This document shows, one piece after another, positions 9,106-16,609 of a stretch of 64,000 nucleotides of DNA. The position numbers and the translations under genes were made by a program. The notes below the pieces were generated by a model. The model saw only the letters and a list, made by a program, of their open reading frames with translations, was not told where the DNA came from and ran no database searches. Origin of the DNA: Bacteroidota bacterium (GTDB lineage: Bacteria > Bacteroidota > JABWAT01); contig JABWAT010000001.1 of the NCBI GenBank assembly GCA_013360915.1, positions 404,981 through 468,980 on the forward strand, given 5' to 3'. Within the stretch, counting starts at the first letter, position 1, and each line of letters begins with the position of its first letter.

Positions 9106-10868
9106 CAGGTTATGGCCTTCAGTTCATCTTCAAGTTTCTGTTTTTCCCAGGTGGCGGCATACAATCCGTTTGCTGCCAGAAGTTCGCTATGTGTTCCCTG
9201 TTCAACCACTTCACCGCCAGACAGGACCAGAATGTGGGTGGCATTCCGGATGGCACTGATACGATGGGAAACAATAATGGTCAGCCGTGACTCTGCATGT
9301 TCCTTCAGCCTGTTCAGAATCAGGTCTTCGGTCTGCGTATCCACCGCTGAGAGGCTATCATCCAGGATTAAGACAGACGGTTTTCTCAGCAGAGCACGTG
9401 CAATGGCAGTTCTTTGCTTCTGCCCGCCAGACAGGGTAATTCCCCGCTCACCTACAAACGTATCATACCGCTGGGGAAAATCCTCAATATTTTCCCTGAT
9501 GGAAGCCAGATCGGCAACCAGTCGAATTTCTTCCTCACCAGCCGATTCAACTCCGAATCCGATATTATTGGCGATGGTATCACTGAAAAGAAAAGTATCC
9601 TGAGGCACATATCCAATGTGTTTCCGAAGGACCTTGAGAGGAATTTCACGCAGTGGCCGGCCATCCATCAGAATCGTTCCACTATCAGGATCAAACAGAC
9701 GCATCACCAGGTTGACCAGCGTTGATTTTCCTGATCCGGTCTCGCCGGTAACAGCAAGTACCTGTCCGGGTGTGACCGAAAAGGAGATGTCTTTCAGGAC
9801 AGGCCGGTCGGGCTGATAACCAAAGGAAACGGATTTGAAAGTCAGAAACCCTTTAACTGATTGAATTTCAGGATCGGTTTGGGGTGTATCCCTCACCTCA
9901 GGAACCTCATCCAGAATTTCATTGATCCGCTTCTGACTGGCCGAAGCCTGCTGAATAATGTTAATAACCCAACCGAGTGCAATCATTGGCCAGATCAGCA
10001 TTCCGACAAAAATGACAAACTGAGTCATTTCACCCAAAGTGAGTTTACCTGCGATGACCAGACTTCCGCCATACCAAACCACCAGCACGACACTCAGCCC
10101 GATCAGAAGTGACATCAGGGAGTAAAACAATGCCTGATATCGGACGAGCCGCAGATTTTTCAGCATGTAAGTCCGGTTTAACCTGGTGAAGGTCATGATT
10201 TCCCAGGCTTCTCTCACATATGCTTTAACCACCCGTATTCCGCTCAGATTTTCCTGAACCCGTGTCGTCAGGCTTGAATAGTGAGATTGTATATGGGTGT
10301 ACTGGTGATGAATTGATTTTCCCATTCTGAACACCATATAGGACATGACCGGCAGCGGAAGCAGGGCGACGAGTGTCAGTTCCCAATTTACGTAAGCCAT
10401 TATTGGAATGATAAACAAAAAGGTGGCCAGTGTATTCGCCGAATACATGATACCCGGGCCCAGAAAACTTCTGATTGCATTCAGATCATTGGTGTTTCGG
10501 GCCAGAATATCGCCGGTGGAACGGGTTTTATAATATCTGGTGGATAGTCGCTGGATATGCTGATACAAATCGTTCCGGATATCCTGTTCGCAATCCCGGC
10601 TGACAACAATGATGGTTTGCCTGACCATAAAGAGAAACAATCCGCGACCAGCAGCCATGAGGATGATTAACAGCCCATAACTGACCAGTTGAGCAGAAGA
10701 AAAATCCGATTTCAACCTGTCAATGGCCGAACCAATCAGCAGGGGACCAAGAACATTAAACAGATTGGTCAGTAAGACGAAAAGGAGTCCAAGCAGGAGC
10801 TTGTTTCGGTAGGTCAGTAAATAAGGAAAAAGACGGGCAAGCGGATTGGGAGTATTCAGAATATCCAT
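9105..10868 (-). CDS. ABC exporter half-transporter, YheI-like subunit (degenerate catalytic site)
   Basis: This is a permease-ATPase fusion of 587 residues with six membrane helices in about 20-310. The ATPase shows Walker A GETGSGKS (375-382), signature LSGGQ (479-483) and Walker B VLILDD (499-504), with Asp in place of the catalytic Glu, then SLSAVD and His535. An LDD Walker B with a consensus LSGGQ is the hallmark of the degenerate half of heterodimeric exporters such as YheI/BmrC or TM287. The consensus half lies two genes downstream. It starts 8 nt after the TPR gene, so exporter, TPR protein and YCF48 lipoprotein are probably one transcript. Confidence 0.9.
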   Translation of the reverse strand: MDILNTPNPLARLFPYLLTYRNKLLLGLLFVLLTNLFNVLGPLLIGSAIDRLKSDFSSAQLVSYGLLIILMAAGRGLFLFMVRQTIIVVSRDCEQDIRNDLYQHIQRLSTRYYKTRSTGDILARNTNDLNAIRSFLGPGIMYSANTLATFLFIIPIMAYVNWELTLVALLPLPVMSYMVFRMGKSIHHQYTHIQSHYSSLTTRVQENLSGIRVVKAYVREAWEIMTFTRLNRTYMLKNLRLVRYQALFYSLMSLLIGLSVVLVVWYGGSLVIAGKLTLGEMTQFVIFVGMLIWPMIALGWVINIIQQASASQKRINEILDEVPEVRDTPQTDPEIQSVKGFLTFKSVSFGYQPDRPVLKDISFSVTPGQVLAVTGETGSGKSTLVNLVMRLFDPDSGTILMDGRPLREIPLKVLRKHIGYVPQDTFLFSDTIANNIGFGVESAGEEEIRLVADLASIRENIEDFPQRYDTFVGERGITLSGGQKQRTAIARALLRKPSVLILDDSLSAVDTQTEDLILNRLKEHAESRLTIIVSHRISAIRNATHILVLSGGEVVEQGTHSELLAANGLYAATWEKQKLEDELKAIT

Positions 10869-10876
10869 CCTTCTGA

Positions 10877-12187
10877 TTACAGGGAGGTCATCTTCTGATC
10901 TTCCTTTTCCCGGTGGGCAATCGACTTTCTGATCGAATCCCCCAATTGGCGGAACTGATCAGGACCCAGCTTATCTTTTAAGATCTCCAGGTGACGGTCG
11001 ATACCTTCGACCAGCAACACCAGATTGTTCTTCTCTGCCAGTGAACGCGACAGAAGATAGTATTTCAGAGCATCGCCGAATTTACCGGTTTCGGCCTGGA
11101 AAAAGGCGATATGCGAAAGGGTGAGTGAAATCCCCTGCTGAAAGGATAGTTTCTTAAACAAGTCGAGTGATTTTTTAAACGATTCGTAGGCTGCGCCAGA
11201 ATTGCCGGTTTGCTGATAGACCACACCTGAATTCAGTATGGCCATGGCTTCCAGCTCGACTTCTTCAATTTCGCGGGAAAACTGGGTTGCCTGCTTAAGA
11301 GACTCAAGGGATCTGTTGAGCCGGCCGAGGGACATCTGAATCACACCAATGGTAAGAAATGAGATGGCCAACCCTTTTTTGTCATCCAGTTCCTTCCGTA
11401 TCCTCAGGGCTTCTGCAACCATATCCAACGCCTTGTCATAGCGGTTCCAGTACAGATAAATCAAAGCCATCTGATTCCGGTATTCTGCCACGGTGTAGAT
11501 ATTGGTTTGCCCTGACCGGATACACTGTTCGTAACATTCGAATGCTTTTTCATACTGCATGTGATCGAAATAATTACGGGCAAGTGTCTGAAGAACATTG
11601 ATGTACTGATAACCACCCAGGACCGACAATTTTTGTTCGGTAAGCTGGTTTTCAAGGATCGAAATCGTATGAGTACGAACCTTTTCAGGGGTGGGAGGAT
11701 GTAATTGGTGAGGAATTGCAACCGGCAGGTTAAACTGGTCCTCGAACCGGATATGCTCCCAACATGCTTTCAGCAGCGCAGGACCATCCTGGTAAAGGGC
11801 GTCATAGATATATCTGGAAACCCAAAAGACGAAGGGAAACCGTTGAATATGAAAAACGGCCACCGACCGTTCCAGAAAGGCTGCAGCTTCCTTCTCGGAT
11901 GAAAACTCGCTGAAAAATGCTTCGGTATCGGTGAACTGAAGCACAAGTTTATGATCAGGATTGCGGCTGCAAATCTCTTCCAATTGCCGGTCGAGCGGTT
12001 TCTTACTCGTCAACCTGATTTCAACCGGCAGGTAACCAAAGCGCAGGACGCGTTCATTAAACAGGTCTATTGCTTTTTTCCGCTGAACCGGGCTGCTGAT
12101 TTCAATCAGAACCCTGGTTCCAAGTGGCTGGGCCTTAAAAACCTGCAGTACTTTATCGGAAACCCGGTTGAACTGATAATTGAACAT
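10877..12187 (-). CDS. TPR-repeat protein with an uncharacterised N-terminal domain
   Basis: This is a cytoplasmic-looking protein of 436 residues without a signal peptide. The second half (about 190-410) is a set of helical tetratricopeptide repeats, with units such as YEKAFECYEQ, YDKALDMVAEAL and SAAYESFKKSLDLF spaced about 40 residues apart. The first 170 residues contain no P-loop. They do contain a segment (FPFVFWVSRYIYDAL, about 115-130) that recalls the end of degenerate STAND/AAA-like domains found in front of TPRs; this is a weak similarity. It lies 5 nt after the YCF48 gene and 8 nt before the exporter gene. Probable role: a scaffold in that gene set, by context only. Confidence 0.7.
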   Translation of the reverse strand: MFNYQFNRVSDKVLQVFKAQPLGTRVLIEISSPVQRKKAIDLFNERVLRFGYLPVEIRLTSKKPLDRQLEEICSRNPDHKLVLQFTDTEAFFSEFSSEKEAAAFLERSVAVFHIQRFPFVFWVSRYIYDALYQDGPALLKACWEHIRFEDQFNLPVAIPHQLHPPTPEKVRTHTISILENQLTEQKLSVLGGYQYINVLQTLARNYFDHMQYEKAFECYEQCIRSGQTNIYTVAEYRNQMALIYLYWNRYDKALDMVAEALRIRKELDDKKGLAISFLTIGVIQMSLGRLNRSLESLKQATQFSREIEEVELEAMAILNSGVVYQQTGNSGAAYESFKKSLDLFKKLSFQQGISLTLSHIAFFQAETGKFGDALKYYLLSRSLAEKNNLVLLVEGIDRHLEILKDKLGPDQFRQLGDSIRKSIAHREKEDQKMTSL

Positions 12188-12192
12188 CAGAG

Positions 12193-15000
12193 TTAATTGG
12201 TGGACTTGGTGGCGTAGGGTGAGTTGTCTTTCCTGTATTTAAATCCACCGGAAACCGTCCGGAACACTTGCCGGTTAGAGGTGACGAGCGTTCCGGTATA
12301 GGAATTATAGAAATGGGAGCCAATCACCAGGTCAGAGGTAAAGACCTGCTGAGGATCCCAGCTTGCTCCGCCGGTTTTCGTATAGAGAACCATGCCATTA
12401 TTTCCAGTCACAATCCCGTTGGTGGCATCCTGGAAGAATAAACTGATCAGGTTGGCATTGGTCACACTCGCCTGCCGGGTCCAGGTCAGTCCGCGGTCAT
12501 AGGAGACGGCAATCAGTCCATTTCGGCCACAGATAAAACCAGTCGAATCATTCACAAAAGTCATGTCATTGATTTCATCGGTGAATCCGCTCGGAATAAA
12601 CCGCCATGATTCCCCACCATCCTGAGATTTCAGCATGGTTCCGCCGGTTCCAAACGCATAGACAGTTAACTGATCAATAAACCGGATTCCATTGATGCGG
12701 GTCCTGGACGTAGAGGCAACCTTTTTCCAGGTTTTACCTCCATCAGAGGTTTTAAACACAATTCCATCATCGGTCACGGTGACCCATGTCTGGTTGTTCA
12801 GGGCCCCAACTGACTGCAACCCAGAGGTGGTTCCGGGAGACAACCCGGACCAGGTATCACCCGCATTGGTTGAAACCAGTAACATTCCCTTTTCGGCTGC
12901 ACCGATCACCGTATTCCCAAATCCGCTCAACTGATTAATCTGAACTGACAGACCAGTATTGACCGGAATAAAAGTCAGCCCACCATCGGTAGACTTCATA
13001 ACCGATCCGTTGTTTGTAGAAACCAGAATGGCACCGTTTTCGGTGGCACGGAAAGAGGTGTATTGAAGGTCCGAAATCAGCGGAAAGTACTTCCAGTCCT
13101 GATTGCCGGTATTGGTGTAAAACACGGCATTTCCATCTGTCAGCAGCCAACCCCGTTTCCGGCTTGTGTAGTCGGCCTGCAAGACGGTTGTGTTAGGTGT
13201 GGTGGTGACCCTTTCCCAACTGTAAGCACCATCGATGGACTCATAGATCATTCCGTTGCGTGCAACCAGGATCACATGACTGGAACTGAATGCCTCGGCA
13301 TGGACCAGATCGGGTACCACGAAACCTGAATCCTGTGGATTGGGCAGTGGAACTGCATTCCAGGTAACACCAGCATCTTCTGAGAAGTAGGCCGCATTCA
13401 TATCGCCGGCAACCAGAATTTTGTCTTTATTCAGAAAGGTCAGTGCATGCAGTTTCACCGGAACAGGTAAATTGGTTTTATTCCAGAATGATCCGCCATT
13501 GGTGGTCCGCAACACCGCGCCGCCATCGGTCAGGGCAAAGCCCAGATCCTGGTTCATAAATCTGATCTTTTGTATCCGTTCTGAGGTAGCAGACGCCTGA
13601 GGCATCCAGGTAAGACCTCCATCGGATGATTTGGCAATAAATCCGTTGGTTCCACCGACAAAAATGGTCCGTGAGTCGAGCATATCAATGGTGGTGAGGG
13701 TGGCATTAAACAGTCCGGATTGTTTCCAGGTTTTACCCTGGTCGGTGGTGATAAACAAACTTCCATCCATTCCGCCAACCATTCCCAATGTGGTATCGCA
13801 GAAGGAAACGGTATATAAATCATTTTTGGTCGGAGCGGACCGGTTCACCCAGGTCTGTCCGCGGTCCGAAGTAAACAGGACCATTCCCTCTGATCCGACA
13901 GCCCATCCAAGGTCTGCTGTGAAAAATTGAATGGCTCCGATGGTGGCCAGACTTTTTCCGGTCAAAAGCAGCCAGTTTACGCCGCCATCGTTGGTTTTAA
14001 GCATGGTACCGTTCCGTCCGAAGGCATAGCCAACCAGCGGGTTCATCATCTGAATCGATTCGATTGTATTCTGAGTCGGGCTGTTCTGGATGGTCCAGGT
14101 GGCACCACCATCGTTCGTAAACAGAATGGTTCCGTTAGAACCAGCAACCCACCCGGTATTCGAATCAAGGAAATGAGCAGCAAGCATATTTTCATTCACT
14201 GGAAGGGACAGTACTTCCCAGGCTGTGGCCCCCGGACGCATGGCGATGGCAAATCCATTATTTCCAAAGGCAAAGGCGGCTCCGAAAGAGGGGGTAACCA
14301 GTACCCGGACGGCCTGATCAGGAACGGGGGATTCTTCAGGTGTGAAGGAAAGACCACCATCGGTGGTGCGGGAAATCAGGCCCGCTCTGCCAGCAATCCA
14401 TCCGCTGAGGGAATCGGTAAATCCAAGAGACAAAACATCGTTGTAGACATCAGTAGCAAGCAGCGTCCAGGAGTTTCCACCATCATTGGTTTTTGCAACT
14501 CCACCCTGAGGAAGAGAGATCAATGCACGGTTGTAATCAAATACTCTCACAGAGTAAACCGGACTTTGTGTCCCACTCTGGACTCTGGTCCAGCTTGCAC
14601 CACCATCGGTGGTCCGGAGAATGGTACCCAGATTTCCGACTGCAAAGCCAAACTGCCGGTCCACAAAGTGAACATCAAGTAAACCTTGTGTGGTGCCCGA
14701 AGTCTGTTGTTGCCAGGTAAGTCCACCATCATTGGTTTTCAGAATGGTACCGAATCCGCCAACCAACCATCCCTCCATTTCTGATACGAACCAGGAAGAG
14801 GTGAAATGCACACCGGTCGGTCTCGGCGAGACCCATTCCCAACCCAGTCCTTCTTCAGGCGCTGAGGCAGGCAGCGCACTCATAAAAGGAAGCCGGGGAA
14901 CTTCCACTTTTACGGGTCCGGAGGCGGTTCCACAACCATAGAGAACATAACCGATCACTAAGACGGGCAGAAGGCGGAGGGAGTTCAGTTTGAAAGACAC
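12193..15000 (-). CDS. Large YCF48/BNR-repeat lipoprotein (multi-propeller)
   Basis: This is an exported protein of about 935 residues built almost entirely of some 20 copies of a unit of about 41 residues ending in variants of TNDGGxTW (for example NDGGLTW, TDGGASW, SDGGKTW, QDGGESW). This is the pattern of YCF48-like/BNR beta-propellers, enough for two to three seven-bladed propellers. The GTG start at 15000 is chosen because GGAG lies 7 nt upstream, a promoter box covers the in-frame ATG at 15075, and the resulting N-terminus is a short lipoprotein signal ending VLYGC (Cys23). In plants and cyanobacteria YCF48 (HCF136) assists photosystem II assembly; here a cell-surface or periplasmic binding or sensing role is only inferred. 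It heads the TPR/ABC-exporter run. Confidence 0.82.
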   Translation of the reverse strand: MSFKLNSLRLLPVLVIGYVLYGCGTASGPVKVEVPRLPFMSALPASAPEEGLGWEWVSPRPTGVHFTSSWFVSEMEGWLVGGFGTILKTNDGGLTWQQQTSGTTQGLLDVHFVDRQFGFAVGNLGTILRTTDGGASWTRVQSGTQSPVYSVRVFDYNRALISLPQGGVAKTNDGGNSWTLLATDVYNDVLSLGFTDSLSGWIAGRAGLISRTTDGGLSFTPEESPVPDQAVRVLVTPSFGAAFAFGNNGFAIAMRPGATAWEVLSLPVNENMLAAHFLDSNTGWVAGSNGTILFTNDGGATWTIQNSPTQNTIESIQMMNPLVGYAFGRNGTMLKTNDGGVNWLLLTGKSLATIGAIQFFTADLGWAVGSEGMVLFTSDRGQTWVNRSAPTKNDLYTVSFCDTTLGMVGGMDGSLFITTDQGKTWKQSGLFNATLTTIDMLDSRTIFVGGTNGFIAKSSDGGLTWMPQASATSERIQKIRFMNQDLGFALTDGGAVLRTTNGGSFWNKTNLPVPVKLHALTFLNKDKILVAGDMNAAYFSEDAGVTWNAVPLPNPQDSGFVVPDLVHAEAFSSSHVILVARNGMIYESIDGAYSWERVTTTPNTTVLQADYTSRKRGWLLTDGNAVFYTNTGNQDWKYFPLISDLQYTSFRATENGAILVSTNNGSVMKSTDGGLTFIPVNTGLSVQINQLSGFGNTVIGAAEKGMLLVSTNAGDTWSGLSPGTTSGLQSVGALNNQTWVTVTDDGIVFKTSDGGKTWKKVASTSRTRINGIRFIDQLTVYAFGTGGTMLKSQDGGESWRFIPSGFTDEINDMTFVNDSTGFICGRNGLIAVSYDRGLTWTRQASVTNANLISLFFQDATNGIVTGNNGMVLYTKTGGASWDPQQVFTSDLVIGSHFYNSYTGTLVTSNRQVFRTVSGGFKYRKDNSPYATKSTN

Positions 15001-15044
15001 AGTGTTTCTCCGGGAAATACTAAAAAATTTTAAGTATAATTGGC

Positions 15045-15076
15045 TAATAATACAGCTAAATTCATGCTTTTTCAAA
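15045..15076 (-). promoter_or_regulatory. Predicted promoter of the YCF48 lipoprotein operon
   Basis: On the minus strand, TTTG (15073-15076) is followed after 20 nt by TATTATTA (15045-15052), resembling TTTG-N20-TAnnTTTG. Transcription would start near 15038, leaving a leader of about 38 nt before the GTG at 15000 that contains its GGAG ribosome-binding site. The upstream in-frame ATG at 15075 would be inside the -33 box and so not transcribed. Confidence 0.4.
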
Positions 15077-15097
15077 TCGGGTCCACTCTTCTGTGCT

Positions 15098-16606
15098 ATG
15101 ATTAATCACTACGTCACACTGGTAAAAATCGTTGGTGAACTCGGCAGCCACCTGCCCGGAAGCCGGTTTGTGGGGGCCATCAGTTTCAGGAAAAATGAAT
15201 TTCATCTTCTTTTTTCGGGGAACCGGTCTGTCGGCGTGTACCTGTACCCTTCCCGCCCTTTTCTGTTTCTGGATGCTCATCCCGGACTCCCGGGTAAAAA
15301 TGTGGCTCATTTCTTTGAAACGGCCATCGGTCAGGAAGTTCAATCGGTTTCCATCCATGAATCGGACAGACAGGTTGCCATCCACCTCAGCAATGGATTC
15401 ACGCTGGTCATCCGCGTATACTCTGCCTCAAGCGGAACCGGACTTTATCAGCAAAATCAGTTAATTGAAAGCATCCGGACCGTTGAACCACTTTTATTGC
15501 CGGATGTCTGGATCAATCCTCTGGATCACCAGAATCTTTGGCCATTTCTTATCACCAGTTTCCAGAATCTGTTAAAACGATTCTCGCCAGCAATCACCGG
15601 TGAAACACCCCCTCTTTCCGATCTGAGACCTTGGGATCATTACCGGATCTATGGCCACCCCGATAAACCCGATTCCCTTTTGATTTCGCCTTTGGGAATT
15701 TCGGGGCTCAGGGAAATCCGGTTAATTACTGATGGCAGCCGTGAGCTCAGGAAGGCTGAACTGGGACGACGTCAGGCCGATGAATTCAAGAACCGGAAAG
15801 CACAGGCCATCAGGCAGGTACAGGATCGGTTAAGCCGGCTCAAACAAACCATTCTTCAGCTTTCATCTTTTCTGGAAGATGATTCAAAACATACTGCTGA
15901 AGCTCACCTGGGACATTTGCTTCAGTCCTTTCCCGATCAGGAACTCCGTGGACTTGAATCGGTCCGCATTTCTGACTGGACCACTGACCAACAGGAACCC
16001 AGGCTGATCAGACTGAATCCGACCCTAACCATCCGTGAAAATGCGGTACGGTTTTTTGACCGGTCTAAACGGATGAAGCAAACCCTGGGGGAAAAAAAAC
16101 TGATTCTGAAGAAAACCATTGAGTCGGTTTATCAGATTGAACAGCTTCTTGCTCAACTGAACAATACTGAAAATGGACGGGAACTTCAGTCATTGCTCAA
16201 ACAACTCCCCATGCAAACCGGTCCGACACCTTCAGGAGATGCACCGGAACCTTTTCACCGGTTTCCATCGAAATTCGGATATGAAATACTGGTCGGCAAA
16301 CATGCGAAGGGCAATGATTTTCTGCTGAGCAAAGTGGCTGGTAAGAATGACATCTGGTTTCATTGCCGCGGTGATTCGGGAAGTCATGTGATTCTGCCCA
16401 ACCGGCAACCCGTCTATCCGGGAAAAGCACAACTTGAGGAAGCAGCCGCGTTGGCCGCCTGGTTTTCCAGACAGCAAAAGTCGGATTGGGTTCCGGTCAG
16501 CTACACATTTGTCAAATACGTCAGAAAACCCAGACAGGCGGCACCGGGTGCCGTGATTATTGAACGGGAAGAAGTGCTGTTCGTTTCTCCCCGTGCGTCC
16601 TCCTGA
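15098..16606 (+). CDS. rqcH: NFACT family protein (RqcH/FbpA-like ribosome quality-control factor)
   Basis: In bacteria RqcH binds stalled 50S-peptidyl-tRNA and recruits Ala-tRNA to add C-terminal alanine tails. This copy is about 502 residues from the ATG at 15098, somewhat short for the family. It has an N-terminal NFACT-N part, a basic coiled-coil middle (about 235-370) and a C-terminal NFACT-R domain with the typical WFHCRGDSGSHV stretch. The Asp-Arg pair needed by RqcH for tRNA is probably the SDR at 89-91 (Asp90-Arg91). A longer reading frame begins at 14990 but would run antisense through the promoter and start of the divergent YCF48 gene. It converges on the tyrosine-kinase gene with a 3-nt gap. 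Confidence 0.87.
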   Translation: MINHYVTLVKIVGELGSHLPGSRFVGAISFRKNEFHLLFSGNRSVGVYLYPSRPFLFLDAHPGLPGKNVAHFFETAIGQEVQSVSIHESDRQVAIHLSNGFTLVIRVYSASSGTGLYQQNQLIESIRTVEPLLLPDVWINPLDHQNLWPFLITSFQNLLKRFSPAITGETPPLSDLRPWDHYRIYGHPDKPDSLLISPLGISGLREIRLITDGSRELRKAELGRRQADEFKNRKAQAIRQVQDRLSRLKQTILQLSSFLEDDSKHTAEAHLGHLLQSFPDQELRGLESVRISDWTTDQQEPRLIRLNPTLTIRENAVRFFDRSKRMKQTLGEKKLILKKTIESVYQIEQLLAQLNNTENGRELQSLLKQLPMQTGPTPSGDAPEPFHRFPSKFGYEILVGKHAKGNDFLLSKVAGKNDIWFHCRGDSGSHVILPNRQPVYPGKAQLEEAAALAAWFSRQQKSDWVPVSYTFVKYVRKPRQAAPGAVIIEREEVLFVSPRASS

Positions 16607-16609
16607 GTG

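Noticed and set aside
13927..14682. A 251-codon plus-strand reading frame
   Set aside because: It is the antisense shadow of the YCF48 repeats, and its repeats mirror those of the real gene.
12193..15000. Regularly spaced repeats of about 123 nt as a CRISPR or minisatellite
   Set aside because: The repeats are degenerate at the DNA level and encode an amino-acid motif; they are protein repeats in an open reading frame.
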